In this document: positions 18,521 through 26,695 of the stretch, one piece after another | Layout of the letters: each line of letters starts with the position of its first letter | How positions within the stretch are numbered: the first letter of the stretch is position 1 | NCBI GenBank assembly: GCA_946405575.1 | Contig: CAMJHP010000004.1 | Coordinates: 1-64,000, forward strand | DNA length: 64,000 nt | Source: an uncultured Bacteroidales bacterium | GTDB lineage: Bacteria > Bacteroidota > Bacteroidia > Bacteroidales > F082 | Direction: 5' to 3' | Notes under the pieces: generated by a model | The model's database searches: none | What the model saw: only the letters and a program-made list of their open reading frames with translations | Told to the model about the DNA's origin: nothing | Made by a program: the position numbers and the translations under genes

Positions 18521-19822
18521 ATGGAAAGAAAAGTGATGGCCGAACTGGTCAAATGGAAGGACAAGACGAACAGGATGCCTCTCATCCTAAACGGGGCAAG
18601 ACAGGTGGGCAAGACCTATATCTTGAAGGCTTTTGGTGAAACCTATTTCGAGAACACCATCTATGTACACTTGGAAAACCAAACGGCGACGGCAGCGTTT
18701 TTTGAAGGCGACCTCACACCTACAAGGATCATCCAATACTTGGAAGCCGCCTACAATCAAAAGATTACAGCGGGGAAAACGCTAATTATCCTCGATGAAA
18801 TCCAAAGCAACGAGCGGGCTTTGATGGCGTTGAAAGTCTTTTGCGAGGAAGCACCGCAATACCATATCGTGGCCGCCGGAAGCTTGCTCGGGGTGGCCGT
18901 CAATCGCGAGAAGTACTCCTTTCCCGTCGGAAAAGTCGATGAAACCAACATGTATCCCCTTGATTTCGAGGAATTTCTATGGGCTAATGGGAAACAGTTT
19001 TTTGCCGAGGAAATCAAACAGCATTTCGCAAACAACCAACCTTTTGCCGAGGGCATCCACCAAATGCTCATCGAACTTTACAAGCATTACCTGATTACAG
19101 GAGGCATGCCCGCTGTGGTCAAGCAATTTGTCGAAACGCAAAAGTTCCCGGACATCATCGACATCCAAAGCCGCATCTTGAATGAATATCTTGCCGACAT
19201 GGCGAAATATGCCTCCGCATTGACTTCGGTGAAGATTCGAGCCTGCTACAACTCAATCCCGACCCAATTGGCCAAGGAAAACACCAAGTTCCAATACAAA
19301 GTGGTGCAAAAAGGCGGCAGTGCCACACTGTTCGGCGAGTCCATCGACTGGCTGGAATCGGCAGGCATCGTCTTGAAATGCCAAAAAACCACTCAAGGAC
19401 TGATGCCCATAGCAGCCTATGCCGATCTCTCTGACTTCAAACTCTATATGGCCGATGTGGGACTGCTCACCATGAAGTCGGGGCTTGCCTACCAGACTGT
19501 GCTTTCCACCATTGAGCAAGACAACAGTTTCTTGGGCGCGTTGGCCGAAAACTATGTGGCACAACAATTTAAAGGCAACCAAATTCCGCTTTACTACTGG
19601 AAAAACGACAACACTGCCGAAGTGGATTTCGTGCTGCAACTCGGCACTGACATCATCCCCGTGGAAGTCAAGAAAGGCAAACGGAACAAGGCAATCAGCA
19701 TGAATTTGTTTGCAAAGAAATACAATGCACCTTATTCGATAAGGATTTCACAAAAGCATTTCGGCTTCGACAACAACATCAAAGCTGTGCCGCTTTACGC
19801 GACATTTTGCATTACAAAATAG
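18521..19822 (+). CDS. AAA ATPase with DUF4143 domain (AAA_14 type)
   Basis: A 433-residue member of the AAA_14/DUF4143 family. The P-loop is LNGARQVGKTYILKAF (about residues 23-38), Walker B TLIILDEIQ (about 87-95), then AAGSLLGVAV and a helical lid with ITGGMPAVVKQF. The C-terminal DUF4143 domain ends in FLGALAENYVAQQF...YYWKNDNTAEVDFVLQ...PVEVKKGK, with the E-V-D...ExK pattern of a nuclease-like fold. Related genes are numerous in Bacteroidetes and archaea and their role is unclear. Its stop codon directly touches the downstream palindromic repeat. Confidence 0.88.
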   Translation: MERKVMAELVKWKDKTNRMPLILNGARQVGKTYILKAFGETYFENTIYVHLENQTATAAFFEGDLTPTRIIQYLEAAYNQKITAGKTLIILDEIQSNERALMALKVFCEEAPQYHIVAAGSLLGVAVNREKYSFPVGKVDETNMYPLDFEEFLWANGKQFFAEEIKQHFANNQPFAEGIHQMLIELYKHYLITGGMPAVVKQFVETQKFPDIIDIQSRILNEYLADMAKYASALTSVKIRACYNSIPTQLAKENTKFQYKVVQKGGSATLFGESIDWLESAGIVLKCQKTTQGLMPIAAYADLSDFKLYMADVGLLTMKSGLAYQTVLSTIEQDNSFLGALAENYVAQQFKGNQIPLYYWKNDNTAEVDFVLQLGTDIIPVEVKKGKRNKAISMNLFAKKYNAPYSIRISQKHFGFDNNIKAVPLYATFCITK

Positions 19823-19879
19823 AAAACTCTGGGGAAAAATCATAGATTTTAGGATTTTTCCCCAGAGTTTTGTCAAAAA
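19823..19879 (+). repeat. Direct repeat B, downstream copy, with a perfect 19-bp palindrome
   Basis: Arms 19823-19841 and 19853-19871 are perfectly complementary over 19 bp around an 11-base loop. It begins on the base after the ATPase stop codon. As RNA it would make a strong hairpin and could also end transcription. Confidence 0.9.
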
Positions 19880-19883
19880 CATT

Positions 19884-19913
19884 GTAGAGACGCGCCATAG
19901 CACGTCTCTACAA
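19884..19913. repeat. TGTAGAGACG-type dispersed palindrome
   Basis: TGTAGAGACG ... CGTCTCTACA form a clean 10-bp stem. It is the best of three copies in the window (also 14622 and 15519). Confidence 0.75.
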
Positions 19914-19927
19914 ACAGAATATTAAAA

Positions 19928-20467
19928 TCAGTTGCAGCCACCGCCACAGCCTTCGCAGCCACCTTCACCGCAGTCACCGCCGCAACCACTGCAGCCACCA
20001 GGAGCAAAGTCTTCATCGGTCGACTCGCGCACGTCGAGGATCTCGCCCGAGAAATGGAGGTGCTTGCCCGCCATATCGTGGTTGAAGTCCATCTTCACGT
20101 GGTTGTCGCCAATCTCGCGGACGATGCCGGCGATCGGTCGACCATCAGAGGTTTGCATCATCAGTTGGGCACCGACTTTCACCATATCCATCAGCACGTT
20201 GTTCTGCATGAACATGTTCTTGTCGAGATCCATAATATAATTCTCGTCACGCTCGCCGTAGCCCTCTTCGGGGGTCAGGTGGAAGGCATAATAGTCGCCG
20301 GGTTCCTTACCCATCAAGTTCTCTTCGAACTTGGGCAACAGTTGATGCATGCCAAAGATGGCAACAAAGGGGTTCTCTTTCGTGGTCTCCTGAAGGATGG
20401 GACCGTTTTCGTCGTTCTCACGCAGGACGTAGGTCATCGTGACGACAGCTTGATCTTGAATCTTCAT
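19928..20467 (-). CDS. FKBP-type peptidyl-prolyl isomerase, SlyD-like
   Basis: A 179-residue protein-folding helper of the SlyD/FkpA-short group. The split FKBP core is visible (VTMTYVLRENDENGPILQET, then FHLTPEEGYGERDENYI) around an inserted chaperone flap (about residues 70-130). The tail after FAPGG is packed with Cys and Gly (GCSGCGGDCGEGGCEGCGGG), a likely metal-binding extension as in SlyD. The ATG at 20467 is chosen because it begins the FKBP strand. A 46-bp gap to the upstream gene, with no -7 box, suggests co-transcription with it. Confidence 0.92.
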   Translation of the reverse strand: MKIQDQAVVTMTYVLRENDENGPILQETTKENPFVAIFGMHQLLPKFEENLMGKEPGDYYAFHLTPEEGYGERDENYIMDLDKNMFMQNNVLMDMVKVGAQLMMQTSDGRPIAGIVREIGDNHVKMDFNHDMAGKHLHFSGEILDVRESTDEDFAPGGCSGCGGDCGEGGCEGCGGGCN

Positions 20468-20483
20468 AGTGTTGAATTGTTTA

Positions 20484-20508
20484 TTGTTTAATTGTTTAAT
20501 TGTTGTTT
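20484..20508. repeat. ACAATTAAACA-type leader tract before the FKBP gene
   Basis: A 25-bp stretch of this leader is identical (reverse strand) to 48598-48622, in the leader of the unrelated lexA-like gene. Confidence 0.7.
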
Positions 20509-20513
20509 CGGAT

Positions 20514-22586
20514 TTAATAACTGCCAAACATTTTGCGCAAGAGCCATTCCACGGCAGCCAAGCCAATAAGCACGAAGAAGATCCATTTGGAGTGAATCAG
20601 ATCCTCGAAGCGGCTCTCATGATGTTCAACGGAGGTGATGCGCGAATCATTGTGCAAGTCGGCAAAAAGTTGCTGCAACTCGCGGGCAGTATAGCAGTTT
20701 CCGTTGGTCAAGCGGGCGATGGTGCGCATCCGGTCGATGTCGGCGGTAAGCTGCTGTGCCTCAATGCCGATGGCCACCACGCTAAAGGTGCCGTTCACAT
20801 TGATCTTGCGCTCGCCTATCTGTGCTTGAACCTTATAGATATACAGGCCTTCGGGTAGCAAACCAGCGTTTAGTTCATAGTCGTGGTCGCGCTTCGAGAA
20901 GGTGTAGTCGTAGGTCTCCCCTGTCAGCTTATTCTCGATTTGAATGGTCAAATCGGGGTCGGTCACGAGTTCGTTGTTCGGGTTGCGCAACTCGGCGGTG
21001 ATGATGACGGGCTCATTGCTGTAATAGGTCTCCTTGGCATAGATGGCCGAGCCGTCGTTGGCTGACAGCAGCAAGTACTTCAGCGACTTGGAGAACATCT
21101 CGTCAAACACATCGTGGTTCTTGTTCTGGTAATACTCGTACAGTCTCCAACGCCACACGTTAGTACCAAACAAGAAGGCCATCTTGCGCCCGTCATTGGC
21201 AAAACTCAACAGAGGCAGTCCCGACTTGATGCCCATCACCTCTTGTAACAACAGGTCATCATGCGATTTCAAAGTGTTGATTTCCAAATGTGGCAAGGCC
21301 AAAGGTGGATATTTCGCGATGAGTTGCTCCGATTTCGAATCAAAAGTAAAAGTCGAGAAAGCTGTGTTTTGGTGCGCCTTGACATCCATCAGGGTGTTGG
21401 TCGCACCAGAATGCAAGGCAAAGACATTCTGTAACTTGCTTAACATATCGCGGTCGGTGTCGTTGCCAACAATGAAGAATACGGGCAGTTTCACATTTTT
21501 GTCCAACTGCGACTTCAAAGCTGCAAAGTCAGTGCGTGCAGAGGGCACTTGATGCAGGATGACAAGGTCATAGTTGCTGAACTCAGGCAGTGTCTCCTTG
21601 CCGAAGCAGAAGTCCACCTCATAGTTGTCGTTAAGCACGCTGTGCAAGGCACCCATGTCGGGATGCGGCGAGGCAGCTACGCATAACAGCTTATATTTCT
21701 GATCGAGCACCTCGACATAGATATGGCGCACATTATTGAGCAGTTGCTCCTCCTCGGCGATGCCGCTCACTTCGATGTCGATGGTCATCACGCCTTTCTT
21801 GGTGGCGTCGAGCATAAAGTCGATTTCCTTGGAGAAGCGGTTGGACGGAATCTCAATATCACGTTTCTCGATGAGGCGACCGCTTTCCTTGAGGGTTAGT
21901 TGTGCCTTGCGGCCAGCCAAATCGCGAGCAGCGACCGTCACACGGATGGGGAAGGTCGCACCGAGCGACACCAACTTATTATAATGCACATTGCGGATGG
22001 CGAGGTCGGGATAGGAAACCGTGTCACCCAAAACGACCGTATGGATGGGAAACGGGAAATTCTCCGCCACCAACTCCGGCTCAAAACCACGGTTGTAGAT
22101 ACCATCTGAAAAAAGCAGCACCGCGCCCACATTGCGCTTGTAATATCTTCTGTCCAACGTCTTTATGAATGACGACAAGTCCGTCAGTTGGTCGGAAAAA
22201 TCGAGTTGCTCGAAATCACGGACATCCTCTCCGAAAAGGTATTCATCAACTTGAAAATCAGCGTTCAAGTCTTTCCTAAACTGCTCAAATTGGGTCAGAT
22301 AATCCTTTTTGTAAAACGTAGAATCCTTACAAAGGACAATGGAGGAAGAATTGTCATGCGCAAGAATAATCGTAGGTGTTTCCACCGAACTGAACTTCTG
22401 CCGAATGAGCGGGTTGAAGAGCAGCAAGACCAGCAAGCCAACCATCATAGTTCGCAGCACAAACAAAATGATTGTCAATGCTTTGCCATAGTGTTGTTTC
22501 TTGTTTCGGAAATACAACACCGCGGCCGCTGCCAGACCAGCCAGCAGGGATAAGGCTAACATCCAAATGGGGATTCCGATATTCAT
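20514..22586 (-). CDS. Large inner-membrane protein with VWA-like periplasmic part
   Basis: A 690-residue protein. Two N-terminal membrane helices (about residues 7-25 and 37-61), a long extracytoplasmic region with a VWA-like start (TIILAHDNSSSI...GAVLLFSDGIYNRG), a Rossmann-like middle (VILHQVPSARTDF...VFFIVGNDTD), beta-sandwich segments (NEPVIITAELRNPNNE) and one C-terminal helix (KWIFFVLIGLAAVEWLLRKM). This layout is common in Bacteroidetes genes annotated as VWA-containing or BatA-like membrane proteins; function unknown. It is transcribed from a box 21 nt upstream and is followed by the FKBP gene. Confidence 0.75.
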   Translation of the reverse strand: MNIGIPIWMLALSLLAGLAAAAVLYFRNKKQHYGKALTIILFVLRTMMVGLLVLLLFNPLIRQKFSSVETPTIILAHDNSSSIVLCKDSTFYKKDYLTQFEQFRKDLNADFQVDEYLFGEDVRDFEQLDFSDQLTDLSSFIKTLDRRYYKRNVGAVLLFSDGIYNRGFEPELVAENFPFPIHTVVLGDTVSYPDLAIRNVHYNKLVSLGATFPIRVTVAARDLAGRKAQLTLKESGRLIEKRDIEIPSNRFSKEIDFMLDATKKGVMTIDIEVSGIAEEEQLLNNVRHIYVEVLDQKYKLLCVAASPHPDMGALHSVLNDNYEVDFCFGKETLPEFSNYDLVILHQVPSARTDFAALKSQLDKNVKLPVFFIVGNDTDRDMLSKLQNVFALHSGATNTLMDVKAHQNTAFSTFTFDSKSEQLIAKYPPLALPHLEINTLKSHDDLLLQEVMGIKSGLPLLSFANDGRKMAFLFGTNVWRWRLYEYYQNKNHDVFDEMFSKSLKYLLLSANDGSAIYAKETYYSNEPVIITAELRNPNNELVTDPDLTIQIENKLTGETYDYTFSKRDHDYELNAGLLPEGLYIYKVQAQIGERKINVNGTFSVVAIGIEAQQLTADIDRMRTIARLTNGNCYTARELQQLFADLHNDSRITSVEHHESRFEDLIHSKWIFFVLIGLAAVEWLLRKMFGSY

Positions 22587-22606
22587 CTATCGCACAAATA
22601 AGGGCG

Positions 22607-22614
22607 CAAAGATA
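22607..22614 (-). promoter_or_regulatory. -7 box of the VWA-like membrane protein gene
   Basis: TATCTTTG on the minus strand, 20 bases before the ATG at 22586. Confidence 0.6.
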
Positions 22615-22679
22615 GGGATTTTATTGTGATTTTCTACAGATTTCTTTGCGAAGCAAATCCCCATAAACGAAGAAAACAT

Positions 22680-22687
22680 TACTTTTG
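22680..22687 (+). promoter_or_regulatory. -7 box of the glycosyltransferase operon
   Basis: TACTTTTG on the plus strand, 16 bases before the ATG at 22704. Confidence 0.6.
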
Positions 22688-22703
22688 CGGAAAATTTCCG
22701 TCC

Positions 22704-23468
22704 ATGAACACTCTCTCGGTCGTCATCATCACCTTCAACGAGGAGCGGAACATCAAGCGTTGCCTTGATTCCGTCGCGCCTGTGGCCGACGAGATTATCG
22801 TCGTGGATAGCCATTCCACCGACGCGACCGAGGCTATCTGCGACCGCTACGGCGTGAAGTTCTTCACCCAAGACTGGCTCGGCTATATTGACCAAAAGAA
22901 CCTCGCCAACGACCTCGCCACCTGCGACTTGATTCTTTCCATTGATGCCGATGAAGCCTTGTCGGAAAAACTGGCACAATCCATTCAGAAGATCAAGAAC
23001 CATAACATTGAAAACAGGGCTTTTTCGATGAACCGCTTGATGAACTATTGCGGAAAATGGATTCGTCATAGCGGATGGTACCCAGATACAAAAGTGCGTA
23101 TTTTCAGGCGGGGTCAAGCCGAATGGACAGGCAAAAAAGTGCATGAAACACTTTCGTTAGCTACAGACACCCAAATCATCCACCTTGACGGCGATTTGCT
23201 TCATTATTCATTTTATTCCATCGAGGAGCACCGCCGCCAAAACGAGAAATTCGCACGACTTTCGGCTGAGGAAATCGTTGAGTCGGGAAAGAAAACGACC
23301 CTTTTCAAAGCTTACACTCACACGGTATGGCGTCTCATCCGCGACTTCATCTTTAAGGGAGGATTCTTGGATGGGCACACGGGTTTGACCATCTGTAAAA
23401 TCAACGCGAGAGGTGTGTGGCTCAAATACAAAACAGCCATTGAACTCGCTCAAAACCAAGCAAGATGA
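22704..23468 (+). CDS. Glycosyltransferase family 2, lipopolysaccharide-core type
   Basis: A 254-residue GT-A enzyme resembling the WaaE/KdtX group that adds a sugar to the lipid A core. It has the opening LSVVIITFNEERNIKRCLDS, the IVVDSHSTDAT nucleotide-sugar site, the DxD-type ILSIDADEAL motif and the later KVRIFRRGQAEWTGKKVHE segment. There is a hydrophobic, membrane-associating C-terminal part. The ATG at 22704 begins the first beta strand; upstream codons are unlike the family. Its stop overlaps the next ATG (ATGA). Confidence 0.9.
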   Translation: MNTLSVVIITFNEERNIKRCLDSVAPVADEIIVVDSHSTDATEAICDRYGVKFFTQDWLGYIDQKNLANDLATCDLILSIDADEALSEKLAQSIQKIKNHNIENRAFSMNRLMNYCGKWIRHSGWYPDTKVRIFRRGQAEWTGKKVHETLSLATDTQIIHLDGDLLHYSFYSIEEHRRQNEKFARLSAEEIVESGKKTTLFKAYTHTVWRLIRDFIFKGGFLDGHTGLTICKINARGVWLKYKTAIELAQNQAR

Positions 23469-24580
23469 GGATAGGATACGATGCAAAACGGGCTTTCAAC
23501 AACCATCGTGGATTGGGCAATTACAGTCGCGACACGATTCGTATAATCGCAACTCATTTCCCTGACTGCCAGCTGGAATTGTTCACGCCAAAGAGGGATC
23601 CAAGCATCCGTTTCGATTGCCCGTACAGCGTGGACATCATCCAGCCGAGTCACACTTTCATGCACTCGCTTTGGCGCACCTTCGGCATCACCAAAGAGGC
23701 CGAAAAACGTCACTTGGACCTCTATCACGGCCTCAGTCACGAACTACCCGTAGGCATTGAAAAGACACACATCCCCACTGTGGTAACCATGCACGACCTC
23801 ATCTTCATCCGCCACCCTGAGCTCTACCCTTTCATCGACCGCAAATCATATAAAATCAAATATTTGCGCAGTTGCCACGTGGCCGATAGTATCATTGCTG
23901 TCAGCCAACAAACCAAAATGGACCTCATTGAACTGTGGGGCATCGATGAAAAAAAGATCAGCGTAATTTACCAAGGCTGTCATCCCATTTTCTGCCAACA
24001 AGTTACTGAAAGCCAAAAGGAAAAAGCCAGAAAGAAATATAGCCTGCCTGAAACCTACTTGCTCAACGTGGGTGCCATCGAGCCACGAAAGAACCAACTG
24101 CTAATCCTGAAAGCACTGAAAGTCGGAGCCATTAGTGAACCATTAGTCATCGCAGGAAGAAAGACCGAATATATTGCTGAATTACAACAATATATAAAAG
24201 AAAAGAAACTCCAAAGCCAAGTCCATATCCTTCCCAATGTCGATTTCAACGACCTGCCCGCCCTATATCAAGGAGCCTCGATATTTGTCTATCCTTCTAT
24301 GTACGAAGGCTTTGGCATACCAATTGTGGAAGCCTTACAAAGTGGACTTCCTGTCATTGCGGCAAAAGGAAGCTGCCTTGAGGAAAGTGGAGGCCCGAGC
24401 AGTCGTTTTGTTTCGCCCAACGACGAAGTCGAACTTGCAGAACAAATCAAGATTGTTTTAAATAACAAAGAGCTGAGAAACTATATGATACAAAACGGAA
24501 AGGCCTTTGCCGAAAAGTTCTCCGACAAGGCCATTGCCAACAAACTTATGCAATTGTATCAAACCTTAGCCAAACCGTAA
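23465..24580 (+). CDS. Glycosyltransferase family 4
   Basis: A 371-residue GT-B enzyme. N-terminal part MRIGYDAKRAFNNHRGLGNYSRDTI; C-terminal nucleotide-sugar domain with NVGAIEPRKNQ, VFVYPSMYEGFGIPIVEALQSGLPV (the EX7E-type motif, E-G-F-G-I-P-I-V-E) and a terminal helix. It retains a mannosyl/glucosyl transferase look, but the sugar is not determined. Four-base overlap with the preceding gene and a six-base gap to the next show one operon making a surface glycan. Confidence 0.93.
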   Translation: MRIGYDAKRAFNNHRGLGNYSRDTIRIIATHFPDCQLELFTPKRDPSIRFDCPYSVDIIQPSHTFMHSLWRTFGITKEAEKRHLDLYHGLSHELPVGIEKTHIPTVVTMHDLIFIRHPELYPFIDRKSYKIKYLRSCHVADSIIAVSQQTKMDLIELWGIDEKKISVIYQGCHPIFCQQVTESQKEKARKKYSLPETYLLNVGAIEPRKNQLLILKALKVGAISEPLVIAGRKTEYIAELQQYIKEKKLQSQVHILPNVDFNDLPALYQGASIFVYPSMYEGFGIPIVEALQSGLPVIAAKGSCLEESGGPSSRFVSPNDEVELAEQIKIVLNNKELRNYMIQNGKAFAEKFSDKAIANKLMQLYQTLAKP

Positions 24581-24586
24581 CCTACT

Positions 24587-25459
24587 ATGCAACCCGTTTT
24601 TTCCATCATCATCCCCTCATGGAACAACCTTCCATATCTGAAGATTTGCATCGGCAGCATCCGCAAGAACTCGGCCTATGACCACCAAATCATCGTCCAC
24701 GTCAACGAAGGCATTGATGGCACATTGGAATGGGTTCAAAATGAAGGACTTGACTACACCTATTCAGAGCACAACGTCGGTGTTTGTATGGCCTGCAACA
24801 TGATGCGCACCCGGGTCAAAGCGGACTATATTTTCTACTTGAACGACGATATGTATCTTTTGCCCGATTGGGACACCGCCCTAATGAATGAAATCCAATC
24901 GCTGCCCGATACCCGATTTTTCCTTTCCGGTACGATGATTCAGCCACATAACCACTTGGATGTCGGAATTTTAGCCAACTATGGCGACAGCGTGGAGACC
25001 TTTGATGAAGAGCGGCTGTTGAAAGAATACATGCAATATCCTATGACCGACTGGCACGGAGCCACTTGGCCGCCCAACCTGCTCCACCGCGACATTTGGG
25101 ATCTCGTGGGCGGCTACAGCATCGAATACTCTCCAGGTATGTATTCCGACCCTGACCTGACCGCCAAACTTTGGATGGCTGGAGTGCGCCATTTTAAAGG
25201 GTTGGCCCATTGCCGCGCCTATCATTTCGAGACAAAAAGTACCCAAAGGGTGAGCAAAAACCTAGGGCAACTGCAATTCCTTTTCAAATGGGGCATCACC
25301 AACCGCATGATGCGCCAACACCTGACCCACCTTGGCGTTCCTGCCGATATGCCGGCCATACCGAGCCATCCAAAAAACAAATGGATTGGCCGACTGAAAG
25401 CCATTGGTGCACTATTCGGTGGAAAACAATTCGGGCCAATCAGGCCTTTGCAACCATAA
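24587..25459 (+). CDS. Glycosyltransferase family 2
   Basis: A 290-residue GT-A enzyme with FSIIIPSWNNLPYLKICIGSI, the acceptor loop IFYLNDDMYLLPDWD (DxD variant NDDM) and the downstream WPPNLLHRDIWDLVGGYS region typical of family 2 enzymes that act on O-antigen-like glycans. It is the third gene of the glycosyltransferase operon. Conservation of the active-site residues suggests it works; donor and acceptor unknown. Confidence 0.9.
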   Translation: MQPVFSIIIPSWNNLPYLKICIGSIRKNSAYDHQIIVHVNEGIDGTLEWVQNEGLDYTYSEHNVGVCMACNMMRTRVKADYIFYLNDDMYLLPDWDTALMNEIQSLPDTRFFLSGTMIQPHNHLDVGILANYGDSVETFDEERLLKEYMQYPMTDWHGATWPPNLLHRDIWDLVGGYSIEYSPGMYSDPDLTAKLWMAGVRHFKGLAHCRAYHFETKSTQRVSKNLGQLQFLFKWGITNRMMRQHLTHLGVPADMPAIPSHPKNKWIGRLKAIGALFGGKQFGPIRPLQP

Positions 25460-25499
25460 GCAACACATTGTAAAACAAACAAATAAGTAAATAAATACT

Positions 25500-26072
25500 A
25501 TGGACAAGTCCTTTATAGAAGAAGTGGAACGCACCGTTGCAGCACTAAAGGCAGGAAAGACCATCCTCTATCCCACCGACACCATTTGGGGTGTGGGCTG
25601 CGACGCTACCAACAGCCGCGCCTGCGACCGTGTTTATGAGGTGAAAAAACGCCCTGCCAACAAAAGTCTCATCATCTTGGTAGACTCTACTGAGAGACTG
25701 AAAGACTATGTGGTGAACGTGCCTCCCATCGCCTACGATCTTATTGCACACACCACCAACCCCTTAAGCATTGTATTCGCGCAAAGCAAAAATCTTGCGA
25801 AGAACATATCCTCTGATAAGTCTGTGTGCATCCGTGTGGTGGACAACGATTTCTGCAAGGAAGTCATTCGCCGCTTGGGCAAACCCATCACCTCCACTTC
25901 GGCCAACCTCTCAGGCCAGCCCTCCGCTATGACCTTCAGCGATATCAGCGAGGAACTGAAGAACTCGGTTGATTACGTGGTGCAGCTCTACCATGACAGC
26001 TTTGCCAAACCCAAGTGTTCGACAATCATCAAGCTCAATGAAGACAATACTTTTGATATATTGAGGCAATAA
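25500..26072 (+). CDS. tsaC: L-threonylcarbamoyladenylate synthase (Sua5/YrdC family)
   Basis: It makes threonylcarbamoyl-AMP from threonine, bicarbonate and ATP, the first step of the t6A37 tRNA modification. The 190-residue protein carries the family core YPTDTIWGVGCDA, KKRPANKSLIILV, and RLGKPITSTSANLSGQPS. It lacks the long C-terminal Sua5 domain, so it is the short TsaC form. An A-rich leader with AAATAAGTAAATAAATA precedes the ATG. Only two bases separate its stop from the next start. Confidence 0.94.
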   Translation: MDKSFIEEVERTVAALKAGKTILYPTDTIWGVGCDATNSRACDRVYEVKKRPANKSLIILVDSTERLKDYVVNVPPIAYDLIAHTTNPLSIVFAQSKNLAKNISSDKSVCIRVVDNDFCKEVIRRLGKPITSTSANLSGQPSAMTFSDISEELKNSVDYVVQLYHDSFAKPKCSTIIKLNEDNTFDILRQ

Positions 26073-26074
26073 GT

Positions 26075-26638
26075 ATGGCCAAAGAACTGTCTGAGATGTC
26101 GTTAAAGGAACTATGGGAATTGTTCCCTATTTTCCTCGTTGAGCATAATGACAACTGGGAGTTGCTCTATAAGGAAATGAAGGCCAAATTGCAGTCCATT
26201 TTGTCTGATTACCCTGTAAAAATCAACCATATCGGCAGTAGTGCGATTCCAGGAATATGGGCAAAGAATATCGTAGACATCCTTATTGAAACGCCAAAAG
26301 TATTTGACATTGAATCAGTTGCAAAAATCATCGAGAAAAACGGTTTCATCCGAATGTCAACCGAAGAACGCAGAATATCATTCAACTATGGCTATACCAA
26401 AAACGGCTTTGCGGACAAGGTCTATCATATCCATCTCAGATATGCCGGCGACAACGATGAATTATATTTCAGGGATTATCTTTTGGAACATCCGAATGCT
26501 GCCAAAGACTATGAATCTCTGAAACTTAGGCTTTGGAAACAGTTTGAACACGATCGGGATGCCTATACCAATGCAAAGACTGCTTTCATCAGAAAATGGA
26601 CTGATGTGGCAAAAGTAGAATATTTTGGACGATACTAA
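26075..26638 (+). CDS. GrpB-family (UPF0157) nucleotidyltransferase-like protein
   Basis: A 187-residue protein with the GrpB signature HIGSSAIPGIWAKNIVDILI (compare HIGSTAVPGL.AKPIIDI), a nucleotidyltransferase-like fold, then YGYTKNGFADKVYHIHLRY. No enzymatic activity is firmly known for this family. It follows tsaC by two bases, and the two are likely co-transcribed. Confidence 0.88.
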   Translation: MAKELSEMSLKELWELFPIFLVEHNDNWELLYKEMKAKLQSILSDYPVKINHIGSSAIPGIWAKNIVDILIETPKVFDIESVAKIIEKNGFIRMSTEERRISFNYGYTKNGFADKVYHIHLRYAGDNDELYFRDYLLEHPNAAKDYESLKLRLWKQFEHDRDAYTNAKTAFIRKWTDVAKVEYFGRY

Positions 26639-26661
26639 AGCCGTGATTCCCTCTTTTTCAC

Positions 26662-26669
26662 TATCTTTG
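26662..26669 (+). promoter_or_regulatory. -7 box of the S41 protease gene
   Basis: TATCTTTG, 26 bases before the ATG at 26696. Confidence 0.6.
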
Positions 26670-26695
26670 CGCCCCTAAAAACAACATTTTAACCC

